The position numbers and the translations under genes were made by a program. The notes beneath the pieces are model-generated. The model saw only the letters and a list, made by a program, of their open reading frames with translations. It did not search any database and was not told the DNA's origin. Below, piece by piece: positions 6,994-15,394 of a stretch of DNA of 36,102 nt. The DNA comes from JALSHZ01 sp964614535 (GTDB lineage: Bacteria; Pseudomonadota; Gammaproteobacteria; UWMA-0217), in assembly GCA_964614535.1 (NCBI GenBank), contig CAZTOZ010000032.1, forward strand, positions 1 to 36,102. The letters are read 5' to 3'. Position 1 is the stretch's first letter. Every line of letters starts with the position of its first letter.

Positions 6994-9051
6994 ATGCATC
7001 GCAATATCCGACTCGCAGGAATCATTACCGCACTGTGGCTGGCCGCTGGCTGTAATGACTCGACCAACTACGACTTCAACGGCAGCATCGACGCCGCCAA
7101 GGCCGACTATGCCCGCCAGGTGGCCAACGATACGGCGCACGCCAAGGCGTTGTTCGCGCCCGGATCCGGCATCATCCCGTCGGCATCGGATCTGCTGTTC
7201 ACCGGTTCCAAGGACGGCACGCTCAATATCCCGGTCAAACCCGACATGAGCGATGGCCAAAAGGCGCTGGTGGCCCAGCTCAACACGCTGGACGGCTTTT
7301 CCACCACCAATCCCATCACCACCAGCTTCAGCGCGCCGATCGACGAGAAAACGGTGATTCCGGGCCAGACGCTCTTCGTCTTCCAGCTCCAGACCGACGC
7401 CAACGGACGGGTCACCGGCATTGCCAAGGCCCTCAACAGCCCGACCGAGCTGGTCGCCCGCTTCGTCGACACCAACCACACCAAACTGGCGCTGATTCCG
7501 ACCGCCCCGCTACAGCCGGGGACGAAATACTTCGTCGTGCTGACCACCGGCATCCAGTCGATCAGCGGCGACCCCATCGTCCCGGACACCACCTATGCAT
7601 TGACCAAGGGTGACGCGGAACTGACCGGCGATTTCACCGCCCTCGAGCCGCTGCGTCAGGCCACCAACGCCCTCGAGGGGTTGGCGGCGGCAGCCGGTAT
7701 CGACAAGACGTCGATCGCCCTGAGCTGGACCTTCACCACCCAGTCGATCGGCAAAAGCCTCGCCGCGCTAGCCGGCGTGAACACGGCTTCCACGATCGAG
7801 GCCCAGAAGATCGGCACCACCAAGACCATTCTCGACAAAGAGAACAACAACCCGCTGATCACCGGCGTGGCCGATGTCTATGTCGGCACCATCGAGCTAC
7901 CGTACTACCTGCAGCTACCGACCACCGAGGCGCCCACCGCGCCGCTGGGCGGAAGCTGGCGGATCGATCCCGCCACCGGGCTGCCAGCCAAGACTGGCGA
8001 TGTGACGGTGCCCGTTCTCATCACCGCGCCCAACGCCACATCCGGTCAGACGGCCCCGGCGGACGGCTGGCCCGTCGTCGTCTTCCAGCATGGCGTCACC
8101 TCCAACCGCACCGCCCTGTTCGGCGTTGCCGAAACGCTCGCCAAGGCCGGCTTCGTCGCCGTGGCCATCGACATGCCGCTACACGGCATCGATGCCGCCA
8201 GCCCCTTCGCCGGCTCGGGTCTCGACCAGAACGATAAAGAGCGCCATTTCGGGCTCGACCTGGTGAACAACGACAGCGGCGAAAAAGGCCCCGACGGGAA
8301 GATCGACGACTCCGGCAAATATTTCATCAATCTGGAGAGCATCGTCACCGCCCGTGACAACATCCGCCAGTCGGTGGCCGATCTGATGGTGCTGCGCGAC
8401 AGCCTCGACAGCCTCGACCCCGTCATCCCGGTCGATGCCACCAAGGTCCGCTATCTCGGGCACTCGTTCGGCGCAATGGCCGGCACCGTCTACCTCGCAT
8501 TCGAGGACGAGGTGGGCGCCTCCGTACTCTCGGCGCCCGGTGGCGGCATCGCCCACGTGGTACGCGCATCGAAGTCCTTCGGCCCCATCGTCGATGCCGG
8601 CCTGCAGGCCAAGGGCATCGAACCGGGCAGCGACGCCTATCAGTCGTTCTTCGGTGCGGCCCAGTGGATTCTCGATCCGGCCGATCCGATCAACCATGGC
8701 AAGACCGCGGCGGCGAAACACAACGTATTGATGTTCGAGATCGTCGGCGGCGCCGGCGCACCATCCGACCAGGTCGTCCCCAACCGCGTCGAGGGCGCGC
8801 CACTGGCGGGCACCGACCCACTGGCGGCGGTGATGGGGCTGCAAACGATCACCACCTCCGGCGCCAACCCGGCGGGGCTCGACGCCATCGTCAAGTTCAA
8901 CGCCGGTGGCCACAGCTCGCTACTGCGCCCCGAGCCGCTGGACAACCCGGTGCCTCAGGTGACGGTCGAGATGCAGAAACAGACCGCCACCTTCCTCGCC
9001 ACCGGCGGCACCACCGTCAACATCACCGACGGCAGCGTCATCGCACAGTGA
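6994..9051 (+). CDS. Lipoprotein lipase/phospholipase, VolA/Pla-1/cef family
   Basis: A 685-residue alpha/beta-hydrolase. The N-terminus is a lipoprotein signal with lipobox LAAGC, so the protein should be lipidated at Cys20 and probably reaches the outer membrane. The nucleophile elbow is GHSFG (Ser491), preceded by an oxyanion-type VVVFQHGVTSNRT. His640 in NAGGHSSLLRP is the likely catalytic histidine. The N-terminal 300 residues match the Ig-like leading region of this family. In Vibrio a homologous surface lysophospholipase, VolA, is encoded with a FadL homologue and supplies it with fatty acids; the arrangement here is the same. An in-frame TTG at 6985 is rejected because AGAGG is well spaced for the ATG at 6994. 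Confidence 0.88.
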   Translation: MHRNIRLAGIITALWLAAGCNDSTNYDFNGSIDAAKADYARQVANDTAHAKALFAPGSGIIPSASDLLFTGSKDGTLNIPVKPDMSDGQKALVAQLNTLDGFSTTNPITTSFSAPIDEKTVIPGQTLFVFQLQTDANGRVTGIAKALNSPTELVARFVDTNHTKLALIPTAPLQPGTKYFVVLTTGIQSISGDPIVPDTTYALTKGDAELTGDFTALEPLRQATNALEGLAAAAGIDKTSIALSWTFTTQSIGKSLAALAGVNTASTIEAQKIGTTKTILDKENNNPLITGVADVYVGTIELPYYLQLPTTEAPTAPLGGSWRIDPATGLPAKTGDVTVPVLITAPNATSGQTAPADGWPVVVFQHGVTSNRTALFGVAETLAKAGFVAVAIDMPLHGIDAASPFAGSGLDQNDKERHFGLDLVNNDSGEKGPDGKIDDSGKYFINLESIVTARDNIRQSVADLMVLRDSLDSLDPVIPVDATKVRYLGHSFGAMAGTVYLAFEDEVGASVLSAPGGGIAHVVRASKSFGPIVDAGLQAKGIEPGSDAYQSFFGAAQWILDPADPINHGKTAAAKHNVLMFEIVGGAGAPSDQVVPNRVEGAPLAGTDPLAAVMGLQTITTSGANPAGLDAIVKFNAGGHSSLLRPEPLDNPVPQVTVEMQKQTATFLATGGTTVNITDGSVIAQ

Positions 9052-9059
9052 CCACGCCA

Positions 9060-9090
9060 GCGGCGGGAACGGGCCGACCGTTCCCGCCGC
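9060..9090. terminator. Terminator-like hairpin between convergent genes
   Basis: A perfect 13-base-pair stem (GCGGCGGGAACGG at 9060-9072 with its complement at 9078-9090) has a 5-base loop. It lies exactly in the gap between the lipase stop and the stop of the convergent peptide transporter. There is no U-run on either side beyond a short CTACTTT, so termination efficiency is uncertain. Confidence 0.6.
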
Positions 9091-10530
9091 CTACTTTCCG
9101 TGCATCAAGCGCTGGATGAATGGCGACAGCAACAACAGCAGCACCCCTGCCCCAATCGAACTCCCCACCAGAAACCAGTAGAGCGGCAGGCCGCTGTCGG
9201 CCAGCAGCGACTCCAGTATCCCCGCCAGATAGTTGGCCGCGGCGATCGCGGTGAACCAGACGCCCATCATCAGCGAAGCGATCCGCATCGGCGCCAGCCG
9301 CGTCACCATCGACAGCCCGACCGGGGAGAGAAAAAGCTCGCCCACCGTATGAAAGAAATAGACCAGAATCAGCCAGACCGGGCTCACCCTGCCGATCACG
9401 CGGGCGTGTTCCTGGGCCACGGCCAGCAGCACGAATCCAATCCCGAGCACGATCATCCCCAGCGCCATTTTCACCGGCGCCGATAAACCGCCGTGGCGAC
9501 GGTCGATCCAGACGAAGAGGATGGAGAACAGCGGCGCCAGCAGAAAGATCATCAACGGGTTGAGCGCCTGGAAATAGCTGGCCGGGATCTCCCAGCCGAA
9601 CAGCCGCCGGTCGGTATGCTCGGCGGCGAAGAGGTTCATCGTACCGCCGGCCTGCTCGAAGCCCATCCAGAACAACACGACGAACAGTCCGAGGATGACG
9701 ATCGCCAGCACACGATGCCACTCCTCGCGGCTGAGCCGGACCCGCGCTGCCCTGTGGTGCAGAAAATGCTCGGCCACCACCCCACCCACGAGGCCAAGCA
9801 CCAGCAGATGGCGCAACAGCGTTGGCAGCGCTTTCCAGAAGGCGACGATCGACGCCCAGAACATCACCCCGAGGGTCGCCAGCAGCAGCACCGCCCCCGT
9901 CACCGCGAGCACCCACGGCCAGTCGCCGACGGCGATCCGCTCACGTATCGCCGACTCACGCTGCAATACCGGCTGACCCAGGCTGAAGACCATCACCGCC
10001 ACCACCATGCCGACACCCGCCGCACCAAAGCCGTAGTGCCACCCCAGTTTCTCGCCAAGCGCACCACAGACCAGTGGCGCAAGGAAGGCGCCGAGATTGA
10101 TCCCCATGTAGAAGAGCGTGAAGCCACCATCGCGGCGCGGGTCGCCCTCGCCGTAGAGACGACCCACCATCGTGGAGATATTGGGCTTGAAGAATCCGTT
10201 ACCGAGCACCAGCAACGTCAACGCCAGATAGAGCCTGTCGGGGAACATCATGGTGAAATGACCCATCGACATCAGCAGGCCCCCGACCAGAACGGCGCGG
10301 TTGGCGCCGAGCCAGCGATCGGCGACGTGCCCGCCGACGATCGGCGTCAGATAGACCAGCGCGGTGTAGATGCCGTAGAGCCTGAGCGCATCCTCCCGCG
10401 CCGCGTCGAGCCCGTTGACGAGATAGAGCACCAGCAGCGCGCGCATGCCGTAGTAACTGAAGCGCTCCCACATCTCGGTGAAGAAGAGGATGCGGAGGCC
10501 CCTGGGCTGGCTGCTGGCCGACAGGCTCAT
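9091..10530 (-). CDS. POT-family proton-dependent oligopeptide transporter
   Basis: A 479-residue inner-membrane transporter of the POT/PTR branch of the major facilitator superfamily, importing di- and tripeptides with protons. The family signature ExxERFxYY is intact as EMWERFSYYG (Glu19, Glu22, Arg23). The second signature region, with FFKPNIS and GFTLFYMGINLGAFLAPLVCG, is also present. About 12-14 membrane segments can be counted. Length is typical of bacterial Dtp proteins. The start ATG precedes a short polar stretch (SLSASSQPRG) and the first helix. It stands alone between a convergent lipase gene and a 254-base upstream gap with a large inverted repeat. Confidence 0.92.
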   Translation of the reverse strand: MSLSASSQPRGLRILFFTEMWERFSYYGMRALLVLYLVNGLDAAREDALRLYGIYTALVYLTPIVGGHVADRWLGANRAVLVGGLLMSMGHFTMMFPDRLYLALTLLVLGNGFFKPNISTMVGRLYGEGDPRRDGGFTLFYMGINLGAFLAPLVCGALGEKLGWHYGFGAAGVGMVVAVMVFSLGQPVLQRESAIRERIAVGDWPWVLAVTGAVLLLATLGVMFWASIVAFWKALPTLLRHLLVLGLVGGVVAEHFLHHRAARVRLSREEWHRVLAIVILGLFVVLFWMGFEQAGGTMNLFAAEHTDRRLFGWEIPASYFQALNPLMIFLLAPLFSILFVWIDRRHGGLSAPVKMALGMIVLGIGFVLLAVAQEHARVIGRVSPVWLILVYFFHTVGELFLSPVGLSMVTRLAPMRIASLMMGVWFTAIAAANYLAGILESLLADSGLPLYWFLVGSSIGAGVLLLLLSPFIQRLMHGK

Positions 10531-10589
10531 CCGGCCGCGCCGCGCATGGGGGTGAACAGGGCTGTCAGAGAAAATGCCGGCACGGATGG

Positions 10590-10648
10590 GGGTGGCGATG
10601 GTGGTTGTCTCTCGTCTCGATCCCGGCGCCTCGCGACCATCGCCACCC
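10590..10648. repeat. 13-base perfect inverted repeat upstream of the peptide transporter
   Basis: GGGTGGCGATGGT (10590-10602) and its exact complement (10636-10648) flank a 33-base spacer. It lies 60 bases upstream of the transporter start codon and 137 bases past the GIY-YIG gene stop. It could be a leader hairpin in the transporter mRNA, a terminator without U-run for the GIY-YIG gene, or a regulator site. The rest of the 10531-10784 gap shows nothing I recognise. Confidence 0.6.
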
Positions 10649-10784
10649 GAGGCGGCGGGGAATTTCGTGTCGAGGAGCCGGGCGAGCCGCGTTGTCTTCC
10701 GATTCTATGCCCGCCGACCACCAGCGGGCAATCGATCGGCGAAGGGCGACCCGTCCCGACACCATACGCGCGGCGGCCAACGGA

Positions 10785-11264
10785 TCAATCCGACGGCCGC
10801 AGACATCGGATCCTGCCGCCGCCGGCCCGGGCAGCGAAGTGGTCGAGCGGTGGCATCGACCCGAAATGAAACAGATGCGTCGCCCCCGGATGGTCACTGG
10901 CGCCGAAACCGGTCATTGCCGGCATTGCACCCGGCATCGCCGCCAGTGCCGCCACCCAGCGGTGCTCCACCCGCCGACCGCTCACCACGTACCAAATCGC
11001 CACCACATCGCAGAAGGGCCGCAGATAGTCGAGATGCCAACGCTGTGGTTTCTCCCGCCGCAGATGCCGCCCCACCCGCGCGGCGACGCCGCCCGGCCCC
11101 ATGGCGCTACCGACATAACCGTAGTAACCGGGGCGCGGCGTCATCGTGCCCAGACGGCCGATGGCGACCGCGTCGAAACGACGGGGGCGCAGCCACAGCA
11201 GATAGGTGCCACCACCGGCGGCATCCGCCGGCCAAGAAACGACGGAAACGGCATCAACAGACAT
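10785..11264 (-). CDS. GIY-YIG nuclease-fold protein, DUF123 type
   Basis: A 159-residue protein of the small GIY-YIG-fold family known as DUF123. The core is seen as GYYGYVGSAMGPGGVAARVGRH followed by the conserved WHLDYLR and, further on, VEHRW and HPGATHLFHF. The family is related to GIY-YIG endonucleases, but its substrate is poorly defined. Length is close to family members (about 120-160). No Shine-Dalgarno is visible upstream of the ATG. Instead a TATAGT box ends 5 bases before it, so the transcript may be leaderless. It diverges from the sixA-like gene. Confidence 0.82.
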   Translation of the reverse strand: MSVDAVSVVSWPADAAGGGTYLLWLRPRRFDAVAIGRLGTMTPRPGYYGYVGSAMGPGGVAARVGRHLRREKPQRWHLDYLRPFCDVVAIWYVVSGRRVEHRWVAALAAMPGAMPAMTGFGASDHPGATHLFHFGSMPPLDHFAARAGGGRIRCLRPSD

Positions 11265-11269
11265 ATTGC

Positions 11270-11299
11270 ACTATAACGATACTATCGGCCTCTGCCGAT
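11270..11299. promoter_or_regulatory. Divergent control region: TATAGT box and 16-base palindrome
   Basis: On the minus strand TATAGT (11270-11275) lies 5 bases before the GIY-YIG start codon and fits a -10 element of a leaderless transcript; the -35 is poor. Next to it is ATCGGC-CTCT-GCCGAT (11284-11299), a perfect inverted repeat with a 4-base loop, which could be an operator for either direction. Confidence 0.35.
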
Positions 11300-11390
11300 G
11301 ACGGCGGGCATCGCGGGAAATCCACCCGCCTCCAGCGGACCGCCCTGGGCGGCGTCACCGCGGCCCGCCACGCCCATAGACGACCCGGCC

Positions 11391-11909
11391 ATGAACGACG
11401 AGCGATACACACTGACCCTGATCCGGCACGCAAAATCCAGCTGGAAGCAGCCACTGCCCGACATCGAGCGACCACTGAACCACCGTGGCCGGCGCAACGC
11501 CATCGAACTGGGACAGTGGCTGAAAGACCGCCACGTCCGTTTCGACCGCATCGTCAGCAGCCCGGCACGACGAACGCTGGACACCGCCGCGTCGATCGCC
11601 GCCCAGATGGGGCTGCCAGAGACGATCGTCGAATCCGACGGCGACGTCTACCTGGCGTCGGCAGCGGCACTGCTGGCACTGATCCACCGTTTCGACGACG
11701 CCGAACACCACGTCGCACTGGTGGGCCACAATCCCGGCATCTCCGATCTCGCCGCGCGACTGCTGCCGTTTCATCTCGACGACGAACTGCGAACCTGCGC
11801 CTGCCTGCAACTGGCTTTCGAGCACCCCTCATGGCGGCAGATCGTGCCTGGCAGTGGCCAGCCGGTTTTCTTCCACGACCCCAAGGGGCGGCACATCGGG
11901 AAGGACTAG
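11391..11909 (+). CDS. sixA: Histidine phosphatase family protein, SixA-like
   Basis: A 172-residue member of the histidine phosphatase (phosphoglycerate-mutase-like) superfamily, closest in size and motif to SixA, which removes phosphate from phosphohistidine in phosphorelay or PTS proteins. The catalytic LIRHAKSSW (His10) is at the N-terminus, SSPARRTLDTA supplies the second arginine, and VGHNPGISDLA the second histidine. E. coli SixA has 161 residues. The ATG at 11391 is chosen because the catalytic motif then begins at about residue 8, as in the family. Upstream in-frame codons are P/A-rich and look untranslated. No histidine kinase or PTS gene is near, so the target is unknown. Confidence 0.88.
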   Translation: MNDERYTLTLIRHAKSSWKQPLPDIERPLNHRGRRNAIELGQWLKDRHVRFDRIVSSPARRTLDTAASIAAQMGLPETIVESDGDVYLASAAALLALIHRFDDAEHHVALVGHNPGISDLAARLLPFHLDDELRTCACLQLAFEHPSWRQIVPGSGQPVFFHDPKGRHIGKD

Positions 11910-11918
11910 CCCTTCCCG
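11897..11918 (+). terminator. Terminator-like hairpin over the sixA stop
   Basis: CGGGAAGG (11897-11904) pairs perfectly with CCTTCCCG (11911-11918). The stop codon lies in the 6-base loop. A U-rich stretch (TTTT, TTTT) follows after about 8 bases rather than directly, so this is a weak or partial terminator. Confidence 0.4.
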
Positions 11919-11987
11919 AAAGAAACTTTTGCTTTTCTCCGGGAGGCCATTTTTCTATCCTTGCGCCAACGATCAAGGAGCCGACCA

Positions 11988-12545
11988 ATGAAAAAAACCC
12001 TATCCACCCTGTTGCTCACCCTGAGCCTTCCCGCCGGCGTCCAGGCGCTGGACCTTCCGACGAGGCCCAACACCTTCGACTACGACTATCTCGACGCCGG
12101 TTTCATCGACTACGACGCCGGCGGCAGCGGGATCTACCTGCGGGGATCGATCGACACCTACCCCAACATCAACCTGCTCGGCGGCTTCGCCGCGGCGGAC
12201 GACTATATCGAATTCAGCCTGGGCGCAGGCTACCACCAGGCAATCCCGACGTTGAAGAACACCGACATGCGCTTCGCCGCCGGGATCGAGCGCGGGGAGT
12301 TCGATGTCGGTGGCGGCAGCCTCGACGACAGCGACACCGGAATCTTTCTCTCGGCCGGAATCCGCGCCAGCGCCACACCGGCACTGGAACTCTATGGAGA
12401 CGTCAGCTACCACAGCTTCTATTCGGGGGATCTGGTGCTGGATCTTGGGCTGCGCCTGCAGATCAACGAAACCGTCGATTTCACCGTCGGTGGACAACTC
12501 GGCGACAACGACGCCCTCGCCGTCGGCGTGCGTTACTACTACTGA
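11988..12545 (+). CDS. Small outer-membrane beta-barrel protein, function unknown
   Basis: A 185-residue exported protein. The signal peptide (MKKTLSTLLLTLSLPAGVQA, cleavage near residue 20) leads into a mature part made of alternating hydrophobic/polar strands with aromatic girdles. Examples are SGIYLRGSIDTYPNINLLGGF, YIEFSLGAGYH, MRFAAGIERGEFDV, LELYGDVSYHSF and LVLDLGLRLQI. It ends in VGVRYYY, a typical barrel end. Size and pattern fit an 8-stranded barrel of the OmpA/OmpX or YfaZ sort, but I cannot name the family. AAGGAG 8 bases before the ATG confirms the start. Very rich in Asp and Gly in predicted turns. Confidence 0.8.
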   Translation: MKKTLSTLLLTLSLPAGVQALDLPTRPNTFDYDYLDAGFIDYDAGGSGIYLRGSIDTYPNINLLGGFAAADDYIEFSLGAGYHQAIPTLKNTDMRFAAGIERGEFDVGGGSLDDSDTGIFLSAGIRASATPALELYGDVSYHSFYSGDLVLDLGLRLQINETVDFTVGGQLGDNDALAVGVRYYY

Positions 12546-12572
12546 CGACGGCGGCACGGCACGCTGCCCGCC

Positions 12573-12899
12573 TCAGGGCTGGCGGGGGCGCGAGCCCTTG
12601 CCCCGCATCTTCCGCGCCGCCTCGAGTTGCTCGATGGCGCGGGACTTCGCATCGCTGATCTCGCTCTTCATCCGCAACAGCGCCTCCAGCTCCTTGACCC
12701 GCTGGCGCAGACGCTCCGCCTCCTGTTTCTTCTTCTCCAACGCCTGCAACAGTGCCGGATCGGGCTCGCCTTCCGGCACGCCACCCTGTCCGGCGGCGCT
12801 GGCCACGCTGGCAACGCCAAACAACACCATCGACAGCACGGCCGCCGCCCCGAATCGACTCACCGGGCGGGACAGCCGGAAGTGGGGTAGTCTGTTCAT
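12573..12899 (-). CDS. Small secreted coiled-coil protein, unknown
   Basis: A 108-residue protein with an N-terminal signal sequence: a basic start, then AAAVLSMVLFGVASVASAAG, cleavage probably after ASA near residue 38. It is followed by a Pro-rich linker and a charged heptad-rich helix (about 52-95, LLQALEKKKQEAERLRQRVKE...). It ends in a basic tail, RKMRGKGSRPRQP. It should act in the periplasm, where the helix could oligomerise or bind a partner. No family recognised. AGGAG 8 bases before the ATG supports this start over an upstream in-frame ATG at 12953. It is convergent with the barrel gene (27 bases apart). Confidence 0.65.
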   Translation of the reverse strand: MNRLPHFRLSRPVSRFGAAAVLSMVLFGVASVASAAGQGGVPEGEPDPALLQALEKKKQEAERLRQRVKELEALLRMKSEISDAKSRAIEQLEAARKMRGKGSRPRQP

Positions 12900-13126
12900 C
12901 GTGTCTCCTGTGCGTTGTTCGGGCGAGATCCTTGGCGTGAATTGTATCGCCAAACCTCGACCCAGTCATCGAATGTCACGTAAATCACTGAAACAAGACC
13001 AGATTCAGGAACCAGCCCCGGGATCACAACCCCTGCGAAAACAGAGGCTTGTTGATATTGGTCAATGCCGCACGGGATCGCTTCATACTATGCTGGCCGG
13101 CAACCAAAACGCTGCGGAGAATCAAC

Positions 13127-13270
13127 ATGGCATTCTGGCTCGATCTGCTGTTCGGTAACTTCATCGGTCTCATCTCGATGTTCACGCTGTTCTTCATTCT
13201 GGGCATGGCCGCCTGGTTCACCGTCTTCTTCATGAAGAAGATTCGCGAAGAGGACCGCAGCAAGGGTTGA
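13127..13270 (+). CDS. DUF3149-family small inner-membrane protein
   Basis: A 47-residue protein: MAFWLDLLFGN, one hydrophobic helix (about residues 12-36), then FFMKKIREEDRSKG, a basic cytoplasmic end. This layout, and the terminal FMKKIREE, match the DUF3149 family of gammaproteobacterial small membrane proteins, whose role is unknown. GGAG 9 bases upstream of the ATG supports translation. Its last 41 bases overlap the 3' end of tmcA on the other strand. Both ends carry family-typical residues, so the overlap looks real. Confidence 0.75.
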   Translation: MAFWLDLLFGNFIGLISMFTLFFILGMAAWFTVFFMKKIREEDRSKG

Positions 13271-15389
13271 TCCCGTCGTCGGCGGCGTCGGCCAGCAGCT
13301 TGCGCAGCGCCTGACGAAACCGCCCGATCGTCTCCCGGCGGCCGCGGCATCCCGTTGTGGCCGTCAGCGCCTCCCACCCTTGGTTCTGCAGCACCCGGCC
13401 AACGAGCAGGCACCGCTCCACCTCCGTCAGGCCCGCATACCCGCCCGCCTCCCGAAACGCCCGCAACAGCGTCTTGCGCACCGCCAGCATCGTCGATTCG
13501 TACCCCCGTTCCCCCCAGGCCACCGCCTCCACCTGCGCCTGCTCCCGCGCCGACAACGGCCCCTCACCGCCCGCCCCCGCCAGCAACGCGACGACGGTAT
13601 CGGCATCGAGCGACGAGAAGACATCCCCCAGCTGGCAGAGGAAATTGTCGACGAAGAAACGGCGCTGACCGGCAATCAGCCGTTTACCGGCCGCCCCGCG
13701 ACCGAGGCCGACCGCAACCGCATGGACACCACTGGAGGGATTGGCCCGAACCCCCAGATGCAGCGGCACGAACCCGGCACGACGCCAGAACGCGAGCACC
13801 GCCGGATCCATCGCAAAGCTGGCGCCGAGATACTCCACCGCATCGCCACCCTCGACGATGGCGGCCAGCAACCGGCTGCCGATGCCGCGCCGCTGCAGGG
13901 CCGGATGCACCGCGATGCGAACGATGCGCAGACAATCCAGCGTCACGGCCGCCGGATCGTCCCCGCGCGCCGCCAGCAACTGCGGCAGCAGATGCCCCCT
14001 TGGCCGACGTTTGCCACGGAAGATCTCGCGACCCAGCGCTGCGTCGAGCCCGCCTTCGCGGGCCACCATCGATGCCGCCACCGGCCGTCCGGCGGCGAGC
14101 GCCGCCCACAGTTCGATATTGCCGCCATCGAGCAGGTGGCGCAGATCCATCGGCGTGGTCTGATAGTGGGCCCCGGCAAGCAAACCGAACACCGCCCGCA
14201 GCAGCGACTCGTCGTCCACCAGCCGGTCTCGGTCGAGCCGGACGATCTCGAGGCGGTCGGGATCGACCGTCGCCGGCACCGGCGGCAATGCCGGATCGAG
14301 CAGCAGCAGCTCATCGAGCACCCCCTCCACCCGGTCGCCATCGGCCCAGCGCAGCGGCGTGCGCATCTCGATCCGGCGCCAACCGGGGCGCAGCCGGTCG
14401 AGGCGGCGGCGAAAGCGCAGCGCGAAGCCCCGCGCGCTGCCCTCGTAGCCCTGCTCGGTGGTGCTGAAGACGACACGTTCACAGCGAGCCAGCATCCGCT
14501 CCAGCATCGCGGTCGGCATCGCCGCGGCCTCGTCGACGATCAGCAGGCTCGGGCTGCCCGCCTGTCGCAATAGCGCATCGGGCGCGAGGAAACGCACCAC
14601 GCCACGCCCCAGCGTCACCCGGTCGCGGGCCACGGTCGCCGCCGGCAGGCGCCGGCGCAAATGGGTGAAGATCACCTCGCTGTTGCGCAGCCGCGGCGCC
14701 GTCAGCCACAGTTCACCAGCGGCCCGGCGGAGCCAGTCGGCCATCGCCATCCCCAACGCCGCCGACTTGCCACGGCCACGCGCGGCCGTCACCACCAGCG
14801 CCGCCGGCGCCGCTGACTCGGCCAGTTGCAGCACCGCATCGATCACCTGCCGCTGATCGTCACTCTCCGCCGGCAGCGGCGGCTTCCCGGCCTCGTCCAC
14901 CTGGCCGTCCGGCAGCGGTTGCCCCGGTGTCAGCATCAGCACCCGGGGATCGTCCGCCAGCCGGTCGGCCAGGCGTCGCAGATAGCGTGAATCGGCGGCG
15001 GGCGCCCGCCCATGCACGGCCAGCCGCCGCGCCACCGGATCGGGCCAGCGTGGCCAGTCGGGCAGCGGCGGTGCCAGCAACACGATCAGCCCGCCGGCGC
15101 GCACCGTGCCCGCCAGCGCCGCCACCGCCAGCGGATCGAAGCCCGCGGAAAAGAGATCGCAGATCAGCAGCTCGGTCTCCAGCCCGAGCCAGGTACGCGC
15201 CTTCGACGGGGTCAGACAGTGCCGCCCGGGCCGCGTTTCGGCAGTGAGCCACAACGCGCGATCGACGCCGGGGATCTGCCCGGCCCGGGCTTCGCACCAG
15301 GCACGCTCACCGCTGATCACCAACAGTCGGCGCTGCCCCGCCCTGGCGCTCCGGGCCCGCAACCGTTCGATCCAGGCTGGCCATGCCAT
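13230..15389 (-). CDS. tmcA: tRNA(Met) cytidine acetyltransferase TmcA
   Basis: A 719-residue enzyme that uses acetyl-CoA and ATP/GTP to make N4-acetylcytidine at C34 of elongator tRNA-Met, which prevents misreading of AUA. In order it has an N-terminal DUF1726-type domain, a helicase-like ATPase with Walker A TAARGRGKSAALG and a DEAAAMP Walker B, a GNAT acetyltransferase core (RIAVHPALQRRGIGSRLL), and the C-terminal tRNA-binding part (FFVDNFLCQLGD). Slightly longer than E. coli TmcA (671). The ATG at 15389 gives the family-like start MAWPAWIERL, five bases after the DUF2288 stop, so it is third in an operon. Its 3' end overlaps the convergent DUF3149 gene. Confidence 0.93.
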   Translation of the reverse strand: MAWPAWIERLRARSARAGQRRLLVISGERAWCEARAGQIPGVDRALWLTAETRPGRHCLTPSKARTWLGLETELLICDLFSAGFDPLAVAALAGTVRAGGLIVLLAPPLPDWPRWPDPVARRLAVHGRAPAADSRYLRRLADRLADDPRVLMLTPGQPLPDGQVDEAGKPPLPAESDDQRQVIDAVLQLAESAAPAALVVTAARGRGKSAALGMAMADWLRRAAGELWLTAPRLRNSEVIFTHLRRRLPAATVARDRVTLGRGVVRFLAPDALLRQAGSPSLLIVDEAAAMPTAMLERMLARCERVVFSTTEQGYEGSARGFALRFRRRLDRLRPGWRRIEMRTPLRWADGDRVEGVLDELLLLDPALPPVPATVDPDRLEIVRLDRDRLVDDESLLRAVFGLLAGAHYQTTPMDLRHLLDGGNIELWAALAAGRPVAASMVAREGGLDAALGREIFRGKRRPRGHLLPQLLAARGDDPAAVTLDCLRIVRIAVHPALQRRGIGSRLLAAIVEGGDAVEYLGASFAMDPAVLAFWRRAGFVPLHLGVRANPSSGVHAVAVGLGRGAAGKRLIAGQRRFFVDNFLCQLGDVFSSLDADTVVALLAGAGGEGPLSAREQAQVEAVAWGERGYESTMLAVRKTLLRAFREAGGYAGLTEVERCLLVGRVLQNQGWEALTATTGCRGRRETIGRFRQALRKLLADAADDGINPCCGPLRESSS

Positions 15390-15394
15390 CGAGG

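Noticed and set aside
9493..10869. Long plus-strand open frame rich in His, Gln and Arg opposite the peptide transporter
   Set aside because: Shadow of the transporter gene; composition typical of antisense frames, with no domain.
10574..12658. 694-codon plus-strand open frame through sixA and the barrel gene
   Set aside because: It crosses four better-supported genes in another frame and has a low-complexity Arg/Pro/Ala translation.
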